NCBI GenBank assembly: GCA_000472185.1 | Contig: AVDB01000002.1 | Span: forward strand, 345,740 to 409,739 | Source of the DNA: Rhodobacteraceae bacterium HIMB11 | GTDB lineage: Bacteria > Pseudomonadota > Alphaproteobacteria > Rhodobacterales > Rhodobacteraceae | Direction of reading: 5' to 3' | Length of the DNA: 64,000 nucleotides | Shown: piece after piece, positions 9,178-18,800 of the stretch | Position numbering within the stretch: position 1 is the stretch's first letter | How the letters are laid out: every line of letters starts with the position of its first letter | Position numbers and translations under genes: made by a program | The notes under the pieces: generated by a model | Told to the model about the DNA's origin: nothing | Databases searched by the model: none | The model's input: the letters and a program-made list of their open reading frames with translations, nothing else

Positions 9178-10704
9178 TTATCGTATTCTACCATATTTTA
9201 TCGGTTCATAGCCAAGTTTGTATGTATCATGGTGGTTAGACTTGATTGCGGCGATTACTAAAATTCTAGAATTATCCATGTCTATTAATATTGTCTGACC
9301 GTTATAGCCCGCCATACCTAAAATTTGACGCCCTTTAAGACCGCTGAAACTACTGTGGAATTGACCTCCATATTTGGAGGCAACCTGACTAAATTCAGGC
9401 TTGCCACCGCCATATGTAAATTTTGTATTCCAACTTGAGTTTCTTCTTGATGAAACTCTCCTTTTATAGACTTCTTTCAAATATTTGCCTTCACACGTAT
9501 CGTTTTGCCAGTCTTCCATGATTGCCACTGCAATCCTTAGAAAATCATATCGTGTTGCGTAAAGGTCATAGCGTCCAGATAAATTTTGATTTCGCTCTCT
9601 CATATTGGCTGATTTCCGACCATTCATATTGTGGTTCATGCCGTGATATACTGGTCGTTCGCTTCTTACTTTGTTTTGATAGAAGTCAGCTATGAAAGTT
9701 TCAAAGTCGGAACCAACCTTAAACATCAGATAATTGAACAGTACGTTTGATGTTAGGTTGCTGTAAGAAAACTTAGGAAACTTTACGGGTTTTGTATTTT
9801 TTAATTCTAAAGGATTTTGGATTGCTAATATAAGTGGGCTATCGTGGATGCTTCGACCTGACTTAAGAAAATTATTGCCATACTCCTCAAGTACCTCTGA
9901 GTCACCAGCTTTCATATTCAGCAGATTAATAAGGGGTTGGCCAAAATACAATGTTTCCTTCATTAGGGGCCAATCATCAAGGTGTGCATCAATTGATGAG
10001 ATGTATCCCTGACAAATTGCATGACCAATTAGATAGGAAGTGACACTTTTACCCATAGAGTGAGAGGGAAAGTAGGTGTTATCATCTATGGAGAACCCAA
10101 ATCGTTCTTTTGCAACTACTGCATCGTGAACAACTACGCCATTGTCATAAAACAAATAGCTTAGCATAGGTGTGTCTGCCAATTGCTGCTTTATTAATGG
10201 GTGATTTTTGACAGCTTTTTTGAAAAATTTTGGCGAAGAGGATGGGCTTACCTTATGAGTTGGTTGACGCAGTCTGAAACTGTTTTGTCTTTTAATATAA
10301 TACCCGAAAGTAGCATCATTTGGTAAACTGTTGAGGCTGTCGGGTATAAGTACCGATGCGCTGTAAACAGTAACGACTTCTCCTGATTGGTTCACTTTAC
10401 ATAGTTTCACAAACCCAGTCCCAAAAGACGCTTGAATGTTCCTTGCGTTAACCACACCCCACAGCGTGTTTTCGTTATCCTTAGTAAATGTTCCTGAAAA
10501 AGTTTTGTTCTGACCTGCCAGAAATTGCTTTGCGGCGTTCTCTGTTTTTTTACCCCATAAGCCATCAATCGGTCCTGCATTAAAGCATAACTTTGTCAGA
10601 TGCGTTTGAACTTCCTTTACATCTACACCTTCTGCCACACCTGCAATGAGGGGCTTGAGAGAAATCATCAGGAGTAGGGTGGCTGTGATAAGGAGTTTTT
10701 TCAT
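9178..10704 (-). CDS. secreted peptidoglycan-binding protein with serine beta-lactamase-like domain
   Basis: A 508-residue exported protein. It begins with the same signal peptide and peptidoglycan-binding repeat (to about residue 62) as the downstream gene. A class-C beta-lactamase/esterase-like domain follows from about residue 170. SMGK at residues 216-219 is the Ser-x-x-Lys catalytic motif in the context FPSHSMGKSVTS, and YSN near 315 is the usual second motif. Such domains hydrolyse esters, peptides or beta-lactams; some act on the cell envelope. The start at 10704 is chosen by alignment with the paralogous 5' module (AAGGAG lies downstream of it, not upstream). It is followed at 4 nt by the lyase-like gene. 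Confidence 0.75.
   Translation of the reverse strand: MKKLLITATLLLMISLKPLIAGVAEGVDVKEVQTHLTKLCFNAGPIDGLWGKKTENAAKQFLAGQNKTFSGTFTKDNENTLWGVVNARNIQASFGTGFVKLCKVNQSGEVVTVYSASVLIPDSLNSLPNDATFGYYIKRQNSFRLRQPTHKVSPSSSPKFFKKAVKNHPLIKQQLADTPMLSYLFYDNGVVVHDAVVAKERFGFSIDDNTYFPSHSMGKSVTSYLIGHAICQGYISSIDAHLDDWPLMKETLYFGQPLINLLNMKAGDSEVLEEYGNNFLKSGRSIHDSPLILAIQNPLELKNTKPVKFPKFSYSNLTSNVLFNYLMFKVGSDFETFIADFYQNKVRSERPVYHGMNHNMNGRKSANMRERNQNLSGRYDLYATRYDFLRIAVAIMEDWQNDTCEGKYLKEVYKRRVSSRRNSSWNTKFTYGGGKPEFSQVASKYGGQFHSSFSGLKGRQILGMAGYNGQTILIDMDNSRILVIAAIKSNHHDTYKLGYEPIKYGRIR
10521..10704 (-). repeat. 184-bp duplicated 5' module, copy B
   Basis: Partner of 8990-9173. Both copies run from the ATG through the first peptidoglycan-binding repeat and then diverge abruptly, implying domain swapping behind a common secretion and anchoring module. 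Confidence 0.9.
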
Positions 10705-10776
10705 GGCTTCATTCAACTTGTTCTACCAAATACCTTAAGTATTAGAATGATACTTGGCAACGAAAGCATGACTTGC

Positions 10777-11187
10777 TTATGCATTTTCTAAAGCCTGAAG
10801 CCTTTCTTCTATTTCAGTCAGCTCCAGAGTGCGTCTGTAGCTATCGATAAGCCCCATGACACGTGTTCCTTCAATGGGAGTAAGTTCACCCTCACTGACG
10901 GCTGTGAGAACGCTGCTAGCGGCTTTTGAGGCATCTATAGCATCATTCATATCAGGTAAGGGAAAGGATACTGATTTATCCTTAGGGGCAGGGGCTATGC
11001 GTTCCATACAGAGGCGTAGAGCTAGGCCATCACCTTCTAGGGCTTTGGAGATAGCAGTTTGCGTAAGAGCCTCAGCTTGGCCGTCTAGTAAACTCTCAAT
11101 GACTAGGGTCTTTTTATTTCTAGCGCCTTTGGGTCTGCCAGTGTTCCCTGTGGTGAATTTACCAGCCGTATTTCTACCGTTTTTCAT
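10777..11187 (-). CDS. DUF5681 domain protein
   Basis: A 136-residue protein whose N-terminus has the pattern GKFTTGNTGRPKGARNK, the hallmark of DUF5681, a family seen mainly in phages and mobile elements of alphaproteobacteria. The rest is predicted helical, with a leucine- and glutamate-rich C-terminus (ELTEIEERLQALE) suggestive of a coiled coil. Function is unknown; the basic Gly/Arg/Lys-rich N-terminus could bind nucleic acid. It lies between the secreted-protein pair and the GIY-YIG gene. Confidence 0.7.
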   Translation of the reverse strand: MKNGRNTAGKFTTGNTGRPKGARNKKTLVIESLLDGQAEALTQTAISKALEGDGLALRLCMERIAPAPKDKSVSFPLPDMNDAIDASKAASSVLTAVSEGELTPIEGTRVMGLIDSYRRTLELTEIEERLQALENA

Positions 11188-11248
11188 GTGTTATAATATA
11201 ACACAATTTCTGATGTACGCACTAGTGTATGTTTTTGCTAAGTTTAAA

Positions 11249-13048
11249 TCATGCTAATTTTACTTTAAAACCTTTCACAGAGCCGTTTTTTTTAATTGCT
11301 CGTGAAATATTGCTAGAAGTGCTTCCTATGAACTTGGCAGCATCTGCTTTTGACTCAAAAATTTTTTCAGTTTTGTCCGCAACTGATATAAGTATTACTT
11401 TCTTGGGTGCATTGGAATTTGGTGCTGGTGCATATTCGATAAATAATTCTGGGTTTTGATCAAGTATTTCAGACGTAGAGAGATTAGAAGATTTCCATCT
11501 GAAACCACCTGCAGTCGGTCTTCGGCCATTTAGCACTGCGCTTATTTTTGAGGAATTAACTGCAAATCCCAGCTCTCTCATTTTTTCTTCAGCTTCAACG
11601 GTAGATCTGAAGTGTTGATTTCTTTCGACGCAATAAACTGCTTTCGCATTTGGAATTTCGATAGGCGGTATATTATTGGCATCAAAATCATCAGCTTTGA
11701 ACCATCGAACGCCTTTGGATTGGGTGCGTCCATAATTCTCGGATATAACCATTGAGATATTGCTAAACCCCATGGCATGGGCTTCTGCAATACTTGAACA
11801 CCTGTACAAAATCTCATTTGTTTCGGGATCGATGCCAATGACTGGTACTGGGCCTTGAAATTCCCCAGCTTCAAACTCAGATTTGCGCGGAAACGGTGTG
11901 GGGATGATAAAGCTGTCTAATTCTGCTCGATAGTCAATTTTAGAATCCGAAAGTTCTGCTATAAATTGTTTTACGTACTTGATAATTGGTTCGCGTGATT
12001 TGAAATAATATAGCTCAGTATCACCCGTCCATCGTTCTCCTAATCCCATCCCCTTTTTTAAAATTCTTTCATCTTTGTCTTCGTAGAACTTAATTTTAAT
12101 TCGGTTTTCGAGCACGTAAGCATCTATCTCGAATGGACGAACTTCATAAAATATTTTGATTAAGCTTTCTCTATATCTCTGCTCAAGTGTCCTCGTAGTT
12201 ACACCAACCTTCAAAGCTCTTATTCCAAAGGCCTCAATTTCCATAACTCCTAGGCTGCATGGATAACCTTTTTCACCACTTTCTATTAAATTTCGTAGTT
12301 TTGCATCTGCGTATCCCAATCGCTCCCTGCTACAGGTCGCACATTTTTCTCGACTACTTATAAATTGGGCCTTCCCTATTGGTTTTTGGATGCCGTGTGT
12401 TTCACAATCCAACGTAATCCGGGTAGCCGCAACAATTTCGTCAAATTCGATTTTATGGATCGTTATGCCTGCCGGCAGATTACGTTCAATCTCTTCTCTC
12501 AGTTGCTCAAGATTTAATCGATTTCTTTCGCGAGCGGCCTCTTGTGCACAAACCGAACACCCCCATCCGTAACCAGGGCCATGCATCATCCTCGTTGGTA
12601 GAAATTTTTCTGGTTCTTGCTGTGTATGTATTTTGCATTTGAAAAGTAAGGGCTGCGTCATTCCAAAAAATTCAGACACAATTTCCAAATTGTTTGCTCT
12701 ATTTTCATCAAACCAGACAAAGAATTTCTCTTTTTCTTTTTTTAGGCTAGCAGTAGTTACTGCTTCGGCTTCACAGTATTTACATCCACCGTATTTTAAT
12801 TGAACATGATTATCTGGTGACACCAAAAATTCATGAGTGTGTTCATTGCAAAAAATTGAAACTTTTGGATTTTTTTGGGTTTTGTATTCTTTTATCGCTT
12901 GGTCGTAGTTGAATATCGATCCGTATTTTTTGATTGATTTCTCAACCCATCTCTCGCAATTTCTCCGCCTTTTTTTCTCCATTGCATCAGGCGAATATCG
13001 GCTACCAGATTTGTAACGTCTCTTTGCAGTGTCGCTATGCTGGGTCAT
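11249..13048 (-). CDS. zinc-ribbon / GIY-YIG-like nuclease with NUMOD-type C-terminus
   Basis: A 599-residue protein not recognised as one known family. Three Cys/His clusters lie in the N-terminal half: C67, H70, C89, C92; C138, H141, C164, C167; and C215, H218, C236, C239. They look like treble-clef zinc modules. Residues about 262-370 resemble a GIY-YIG endonuclease of the T5orf172/MUG113 type: a KVGVTT strand at 280-285, a following arginine, and a LENRIKIKF helix with Glu314. The C-terminus holds three repeats typical of NUMOD1 DNA-binding modules (from about 395, 465 and 545; for example SSIAEAHAMGFS and SKADAAKFIGS). The inferred role is a DNA-targeted nuclease, homing-like or defensive. 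It lies 18 nt downstream of the AlbA_2 gene and is probably co-transcribed with it. Confidence 0.6.
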   Translation of the reverse strand: MTQHSDTAKRRYKSGSRYSPDAMEKKRRRNCERWVEKSIKKYGSIFNYDQAIKEYKTQKNPKVSIFCNEHTHEFLVSPDNHVQLKYGGCKYCEAEAVTTASLKKEKEKFFVWFDENRANNLEIVSEFFGMTQPLLFKCKIHTQQEPEKFLPTRMMHGPGYGWGCSVCAQEAARERNRLNLEQLREEIERNLPAGITIHKIEFDEIVAATRITLDCETHGIQKPIGKAQFISSREKCATCSRERLGYADAKLRNLIESGEKGYPCSLGVMEIEAFGIRALKVGVTTRTLEQRYRESLIKIFYEVRPFEIDAYVLENRIKIKFYEDKDERILKKGMGLGERWTGDTELYYFKSREPIIKYVKQFIAELSDSKIDYRAELDSFIIPTPFPRKSEFEAGEFQGPVPVIGIDPETNEILYRCSSIAEAHAMGFSNISMVISENYGRTQSKGVRWFKADDFDANNIPPIEIPNAKAVYCVERNQHFRSTVEAEEKMRELGFAVNSSKISAVLNGRRPTAGGFRWKSSNLSTSEILDQNPELFIEYAPAPNSNAPKKVILISVADKTEKIFESKADAAKFIGSTSSNISRAIKKNGSVKGFKVKLA

Positions 13049-13066
13049 TGGAATAAAATGAAATTA

Positions 13067-14224
13067 CTATGAGAAATTGTTTTTGCAGTATATGAGCATT
13101 TCACTCGGTTTAAGTTTATGAGTTTCACCAGATTGCCTGATATATAACAACTCAGGGTTAGAGATGTATTTCTTATGACTCTTTTCAAATTCGCTGTGAG
13201 TGCAGAAAACAGGTTCAGTCGAAGGATCAACTTTGATCAGACAAATTTCTTTACCATTTTCCATTCTAATGATTTCGATATCGACTAGTGTCGCTGCCAG
13301 TGTTCCTAAAAAAGTTTTGACGCGGTTCATTATACCTTTCGTGTAGTCATCCCGATCGTTTTTGTAGTCATCCAGTTCTAAGCCGGTGATGTTTCTAGGT
13401 TTATCCTGTACACCTATAAGCAGTTGCCCACCCTTTGTGTTTGCAAAAGCGGCGATAGTTTTTAATACGGCATGGATTACATGTGGCGCATCTGATTTTT
13501 TACCATTTAGACATCGTGAAAATGTCTGCTTGAACTCAACCGTTTTTGTTTCGTCCCCGAAAACTAGTCTGGATACTACTTTGGGATCTGTAACTGAAAT
13601 GTCGCCATGAGCTTTTCCAGTTCGACCTGCAGCTTCATCAGCCAAGGTTTGCAAATAAGCGGGATGCGCCCTGGCATGTTCTTCGAAAACGCCAAGTTCT
13701 TGCATTTTCAGAATTACTTCGTCCGGAGATTTTTTCAACTGAAGCGCAATTGAGTCAATAATTACACCCTCAGCTGCTTTTCCTTTAATAATTTCAATAG
13801 CTTCTTTCGACCAGTCTGATCTTGATGAGCTTTTTTTAAATGTTTGCACCCATTCAGAAAGAGAATTAGATTTCGTGTCCCACTGCAACTCTTTTAATCT
13901 ATCTTCTCGATCCCTCAGATCTTTCCAAGACTCCCATGATTTAGTTTTTCGTTTGTCCTCAGTTTTGGAATAAAAATTGTTTATTGCTGCTTCGGCACTC
14001 AAGCCATTCCGCATCCAAACTGCAATGTAGTGTGCAGGAACACCTGTAAATGAAGATAATTCTTTCACATTTTTAAAGGTTCGACCTTCAAATACTAGGT
14101 CTTTGTCTTTATGCATTTCTTGCAAGCAAATTGGACACTTTGCGCCATGGCGCATTCTATGTGGAGTCGTCTGAAAAGTATGCCCATTTTCACATTTGAA
14201 GAGTTGCTTTGTATGAGCGGACAT
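13067..14224 (-). CDS. zinc-ribbon, HTH and AlbA_2 (Schlafen-like) protein
   Basis: A 385-residue protein. The N-terminus has a zinc cluster (C11, H15, C30, C33) like those in the downstream nuclease gene. Residues 43-82 form a short helix-turn-helix-like module of the type found in intron-encoded nucleases (FKNVKELSSFTGVP, then GLSAEAAI). From about 220 it matches the AlbA_2 or divergent-AAA domain (PF04326): ETKTVEFKQTF, FANTKGG at 260-266 and GVQD at 271-274. This domain occurs in transcription regulators, Schlafen proteins and several phage-defence systems. AGGA precedes the start at moderate spacing. It is the first gene of a probable two-gene unit with the GIY-YIG-like protein. Confidence 0.7.
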   Translation of the reverse strand: MSAHTKQLFKCENGHTFQTTPHRMRHGAKCPICLQEMHKDKDLVFEGRTFKNVKELSSFTGVPAHYIAVWMRNGLSAEAAINNFYSKTEDKRKTKSWESWKDLRDREDRLKELQWDTKSNSLSEWVQTFKKSSSRSDWSKEAIEIIKGKAAEGVIIDSIALQLKKSPDEVILKMQELGVFEEHARAHPAYLQTLADEAAGRTGKAHGDISVTDPKVVSRLVFGDETKTVEFKQTFSRCLNGKKSDAPHVIHAVLKTIAAFANTKGGQLLIGVQDKPRNITGLELDDYKNDRDDYTKGIMNRVKTFLGTLAATLVDIEIIRMENGKEICLIKVDPSTEPVFCTHSEFEKSHKKYISNPELLYIRQSGETHKLKPSEMLIYCKNNFS

Positions 14225-14467
14225 TTTTACGCCATCCTAATTTGATCCAGATACTGATTGGCTTTAATAAAGCTCCATATCTTCCAATCCTCCACACCCT
14301 CATTGTAAAGGTCAATATTTTATTGGGTTTGTAAAAGATTGAAGCTTGTTGAACATTAGGGAAGAACTCTTTGAGTATTCCGCGCGACCGTTGAATATGT
14401 GTCATCAGAGCCTTCGCAATTTTTCCTCACATGAGCATAAAAATTTCACAAATTTATCTGTCTTAAG

Positions 14468-14896
14468 TTAAAATGGGATATCGCCCGGATCTATCTTAGA
14501 CAGATCTGAGTTGCTGATGTTAAAATCGGGGTCAGCGTCTGCAGCAGATTGACTACTTAAACCAATTAATTTCCCACCAATAGAATTAACCACCACTTCC
14601 GTCGTGTATCGATCCTGGCCAGATTGATCTTGCCATTTCCGTGTTTGGAGCTTTCCTTCGACATACACCTTACTGCCTTTTCGCAGATAATTTTCAGCAT
14701 AGGATACGCTATTTTGGTCAAAAACAGAAACGCGGTGCCAGTGCGTGCGTTCATTCTTCTCATTGGTGTTTTTATCGGTCCACTGTTCGCTCGTCGCCAG
14801 CGAGAGACCCGCAACTTTCTGTCCGTTATTCATGTTGCGAATTTCAGGTTCTGCACCAAGGTTGCCTACAAGAATTACTTTGTTCAAACTCGACAT
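14468..14896 (-). CDS. ssb: single-stranded DNA-binding protein (element-encoded)
   Basis: Protects single-stranded DNA during replication, repair and recombination. A 142-residue OB-fold protein: [16 protein letters not shown] at the start, THWHRVSVF, and [18 protein letters not shown]. It ends in the acidic tip DPGDIPF that recruits partner proteins. The linker is short and not Gly/Gln-rich, unlike many chromosomal SSBs. The start at 14896 is favoured by GGAG 7 nt upstream. As a second, mobile-element SSB it fits the replication set of element 1. It is divergent from the small membrane protein operon. Confidence 0.93.
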   Translation of the reverse strand: MSSLNKVILVGNLGAEPEIRNMNNGQKVAGLSLATSEQWTDKNTNEKNERTHWHRVSVFDQNSVSYAENYLRKGSKVYVEGKLQTRKWQDQSGQDRYTTEVVVNSIGGKLIGLSSQSAADADPDFNISNSDLSKIDPGDIPF

Positions 14897-15017
14897 TGTG
14901 CTCTCCATTTTTCGTATGGGCTCAGTTTAAATGGAGTTTTTTAAAAATAAAGGCATCAAATTAATGCAAAATTCTTGATGGCAGATAAATTGGAGGCCAG
15001 CACTATGTCTGGAGAAC

Positions 15018-15094
15018 TTTGAGGGAATCGATTCATGTGTTAACCTGCAATTCCACCTAGCGAAGACTAGGGATAATTGAAGCAGGAAAATCGC
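15018..15094 (+). promoter_or_regulatory. conserved 77-bp upstream block, element 1 copy
   Basis: It matches 34941-35017 in element 2 at 71 of 77 positions and has exactly the same length up to the ATG. It contains a palindrome gaatcgattc, a small hairpin (CCTAG, six-base loop, CTAGG) kept in both copies, and an AGGA ribosome site 8 nt before the start. TTGAGG at its left edge could be a -35 box. Conservation between otherwise unrelated elements suggests a regulatory leader. Confidence 0.7.
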
Positions 15095-15235
15095 ATGAAA
15101 ACTTTATCCAAGTGGCTTATGGCCACGTCATTAACCATTCTTACTTTTTTTGTACTTATGATGCTCGTATCGGGCATGTTCGAACCTAACTCGATGGGTA
15201 TATTTCCAGCTTGTAGGGGGATGGCATGCTCTTGA
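15095..15235 (+). CDS. 46-residue membrane peptide, leader of small-protein operon
   Basis: One predicted transmembrane helix (about residues 10-27, LTILTFFVLMMLV) follows a short basic start MKTLSKW. The peptide ends with a Cys pair, ACRGMACS. A homologue of the same length and layout occurs at 35018 in element 2, with the same start MKTLS and end ACRGxxCS, and with the same 77-bp upstream block. Its stop overlaps the next gene's ATG by 10 nt. No known family recognised. Conservation of sequence, length and context in two places is strong evidence that it is translated. Confidence 0.75.
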   Translation: MKTLSKWLMATSLTILTFFVLMMLVSGMFEPNSMGIFPACRGMACS

Positions 15236-15459
15236 ATTGGTTGGATCAGAAGCTCGAACCAGAGCAATTAAAGCGACTGGAAAAGTTAAGATCTAATCTA
15301 ATTGAAATCGTCTATGTAAACGTTGTTTTCGGATTCTTCGCGATATTCTTTTGGATTTTGCCGCTAGCATTCTTGATCTTGATATTCAACCTAATTTTTC
15401 CCGAGACTGGTCCGTATTACAGCCCGTGTGAGCCGCATCCATATGATGGGTGTGAGTGA
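15226..15459 (+). CDS. small membrane protein, 77 residues, C-terminal Cys pair
   Basis: Second gene of a four-gene overlapping set. The N-terminal 30 residues are charged and amphipathic (KLEPEQLKRLEKLR). A long hydrophobic segment follows (about 31-58, which may be one long or two short helices). The tail is GPYYSPCEPHPYDGCE, with two cysteines. The ATG overlaps the end of the 46-residue peptide and is preceded by AGGGGG. The stop overlaps the next start. No homologue recognised. Confidence 0.65.
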   Translation: MLLNWLDQKLEPEQLKRLEKLRSNLIEIVYVNVVFGFFAIFFWILPLAFLILIFNLIFPETGPYYSPCEPHPYDGCE

Positions 15460-15677
15460 TGTCTCTCATCGACAAATTTGTTGCTAGATTAGAGCAATTT
15501 GGCCGCTTCGGGTTCTATTTGGTCTCCCTGCTATTCGTGCTTTGGGTAATGTACGGTGTAGTCGCTTACGTTATATTTGGCGCAACTATGTTCCACGATA
15601 CAGAAATGGATGCATGGTGTCGTGAACATCATCCAAATTTAAGCTACGCCGCTTGCTACGAAAAGGCGGGAGTATGA
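15459..15677 (+). CDS. small membrane protein, 72 residues, C-terminal Cys pair
   Basis: Third gene of the set. An amphipathic start (IDKFVARLEQFGRFG) leads to one transmembrane helix (about 17-42) and a polar tail with two cysteines (WCREHH and AACYEKA). The ATG shares one base with the previous stop (TGATG); an in-frame GTG at 15456 is an alternative. Topology and cysteine placement resemble its neighbours although sequence similarity is low. Confidence 0.6.
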   Translation: MSLIDKFVARLEQFGRFGFYLVSLLFVLWVMYGVVAYVIFGATMFHDTEMDAWCREHHPNLSYAACYEKAGV

Positions 15678-15678
15678 C

Positions 15679-15864
15679 ATGAGTAAAGGCTTTCGAGAGT
15701 TCATTATTGCTATCGTATTCTTCAGCTCTGGTGCGTTAATGTATTTCCCATTTAGCATCATTGTTCTAGAGCCGCTGGGGTTTCTTGATAAGCATGTTTC
15801 ACAGGTACCTGAGGGCCCAAACTACTGTGTGAAAATTACGGAGGAGTGGTATCGCTATTGTTAA
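15679..15864 (+). CDS. small membrane protein, 61 residues, C-terminal Cys pair
   Basis: Last gene of the set, starting 1 nt after the previous stop and preceded by GGCGGGAG. One or two hydrophobic segments (about 7-36) are followed by a polar tail, PNYCVKITEEWYRYC, again with two cysteines. The operon faces the helicase gene convergently with a 16-nt gap. Function unknown. The repeated arrangement of membrane helix plus paired cysteines suggests disulfide-linked domains outside the cytoplasm. Confidence 0.6.
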   Translation: MSKGFREFIIAIVFFSSGALMYFPFSIIVLEPLGFLDKHVSQVPEGPNYCVKITEEWYRYC

Positions 15865-15880
15865 GTTTTGCAGGATGTGA

Positions 15881-18800
15881 CTAAAGCCCAAGCTTACCCA
15901 TTCTAGAACGTATTGCGCCAACCTGTCGACCCATCAGCTCTGCTATAGATTTCACGCTTTCTCCATTTGCCACTAGTTGCTTTAAGCGATCTTCTTCTTC
16001 ATCACTCCAAGATTTATAGGCGTTTGTGACCGTTTTTCGAAGTTGATCAATATTTTCTTTGTTTGGTATCAGTTTCTCGGAACTCTGATGTGAGGAGCGA
16101 TTTTCGGTTAGTCGTTGATTAGGCTCTTTTGGAACTTGCTTAACCCTTTTCGGTGGCGAAAGAGGTTTTGGATCAGCAGTTGTCGTAACTCTTTGCGATA
16201 TGTTTGGAAGGTGCTTTGTTTTGTAGTCACAACCGGTGTCTCTAAATTTAGAACACCCCCAAAATGAGCCATACGGTCCAATTTCTTGTTGCAGATGGCC
16301 ACCACAATCAGGTTTAGGACAGCGTGCTATTAATTGCTCGCAGACATCGCATCTAAGTTCATTCACGCTGTTTTGGCCGGGGAAACCTTGTTTGCAATGC
16401 GGACATGGTTGTTCTGAATGTTCGCAGTATGGATAATTATTGCAAGACCAGAAGTTTCCGTATGGGCCAGTTTTCAGAGTAAGTTTGCCTTCAAAACATT
16501 TGTGGCATTTGGGTAAAGCTGATGAAGGTTTTCCCCATATTTCGCATTGAAATGGGCTTTGAACTAGCTCTTCAACAAACGGAGAAATCTTTCCACTTTC
16601 AGTGCATATAAACACTTTTTTCTTCGCTCGGGTTAGAGAAACATAAAACAGTCTACGTTCTTCCGAATTTGGGAAGTCTTCGGCTTTCGCTAGCACCAGA
16701 TCCAATACGTGATCATCAGCACGCTCGTTTGGAAAGCCTAAGTTGTCGGCGATTGCTTCTAGAATTATCACATAATCTGCTTCCAGACCTTTTGATCTAT
16801 GTGCGGTTTTGAAGCTTATCTCTAAATCAGGAAATTGGCCTCTTAAATCCGAGAGAATTTTCGCATAGTCTCTGGAGTATGTTTTGAGATTATATCGTCC
16901 TAAAATTAATACTTCTGCCTTGTTGTCTCCGTCGTTTTCGTCAGCAATTTGTTGTAAAATATCTGATAGGTAATGCTCGCCATGAGATTTTTGGAAACAT
17001 ACATAAACGGATGGATTGTGGTGCTTTCTGAATGATGAAACTTTTTTTGCAATCTGATCTTCGTTTTGAAGAATGAAATGCGTTGCATGTTTCGTTATCT
17101 TTTCTTCTGATCGGAACGTCATTGATAGATCGGTACGTTCGAAGTTACCAAAAAATGATGAAAACTCTTTCATTACATTTATGTCAGAACCTGCAAATCT
17201 AAAGATGGCTTGCCAATCATCGCCGACACAAAATAATTGTGTATCTGTGTGATATTTTTGAAGAGCTGAAACGAGTTTTGACCGACCAACCGATATATCT
17301 TGAAACTCATCGACCATAATGTAGCGGAATGGACTTTGAAATTTCCCAGTCTCTAACTGTTCACAAGCCAATGAAATCATGTCGTGAAAATCAATCTTAT
17401 CTTCGATCTGTAACTGTTCTTGATAACTGTTAAAAACTGGCATGAACACATTAATGAACGCAGCATTCCTTGCCTGTGTTTTTTCATCCATACTAGCATT
17501 ACGAGCGTGCAGAATATCTTCTGTTAAATGGCTTCCTTTGAAGTGCCCAAGAAAGGTAGTGACCAAAGCGGTGAACGGATCTAAGCGGCCCATGTCCCGC
17601 AGAATGTCAAACATAGCATCGGGGTCCAGTGGATTGAAAATCACACCTTTTTCCTCAAGTTTTTCTTTTAGTCTGGATGTCAAAACACCCTGTGATTTTT
17701 CACAGCTATATGTTTCAACTAATGTTGTCCCATTCTGCTTATGCAGATCTCTTTTCCACCTAAGAGACTTTAGATACTCTTTACGATCTACATATGGTGC
17801 GGTTCTAGCAAATCCTCTTAATCCTAAGTGCTCAATATAAATTTGGAATTTTGGTAAGTAAAAGTCTGGTTGGTACTGTCTACGTTTTATGTCTGAAGTT
17901 TTATATTCGTAATCTGTTTCGTAGATATATTCGATACCGTTTGTGTACAAAAAATTTGCAATCTCACATTCCTCAAAGCTCTTAACCAGTTCTCCTTTTA
18001 ACGACCTAATTTTATGCTTTTTGATGTAATTCCAGTATTGTCCGTAGTTTTCGAAATCAAATTCACTTTCGTAAGGAGCGAAAAATTCAGTGAACCATTT
18101 ATTTAACAAAATACGATAGTCATTGTTGTTCAAGTTCAATCGAATTGCATGATTTATAAAATTTTGAAGAGCCAACTTGTCTTCAGCTAATTTGGATAGA
18201 CTTGGTCTGCTACCCGTGGCCCGCCCCAAAATATCCAAACCGAGACTATGAAACGTATGAACGCTAATTTCTGTGTCGGTCAAACCAGGAATGCGCTGTT
18301 TTAGCCTAGTAGCCATTTCTAATCGCGCGTCACGTGCAAAAGCCAACAGTAAAAGTTCATCAGGTTTTCGAAGTCCTTTCGATAGCAGCCAAGCTGCCTT
18401 CGCGACGATTACTGAGGTTTTTCCACTACCTGCTGCAGCGACAACTAAGTTTGCATCCTCGTCTACAACAACAGATTTACGTTGCTCATCTGTAAGTGGG
18501 TGTGACTCTATTTCGTCAAATAGCTTTTGTTCTCTAGCTATTTCCATCGGGATATATGCAGCATTACAGCTTTCTCTGACGCCATGAGTATTTTCTAAAA
18601 ACCTGCGGGTTTTTCGCAGATCTTTTGCCAATTGTTCTCTAGCAACTAAGTTTGGTATTTTGCCAATTATGCCACGTTCAATTTTTCTAGCCGTTGACAT
18701 ACGTGAAGCAAATACACTGGTGCGCTGAAAATAGTTGCGCTGCTCAACATCAGTGATCCAAGAAGATACCAGGCGTAGGTCAGTTTCAAAATTCTTTAAA

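Noticed and set aside
14190..14405. 71-residue minus-strand frame between ssb and the AlbA_2 gene
   Set aside because: Overlaps the start of the AlbA_2 gene and has no support; likely chance.
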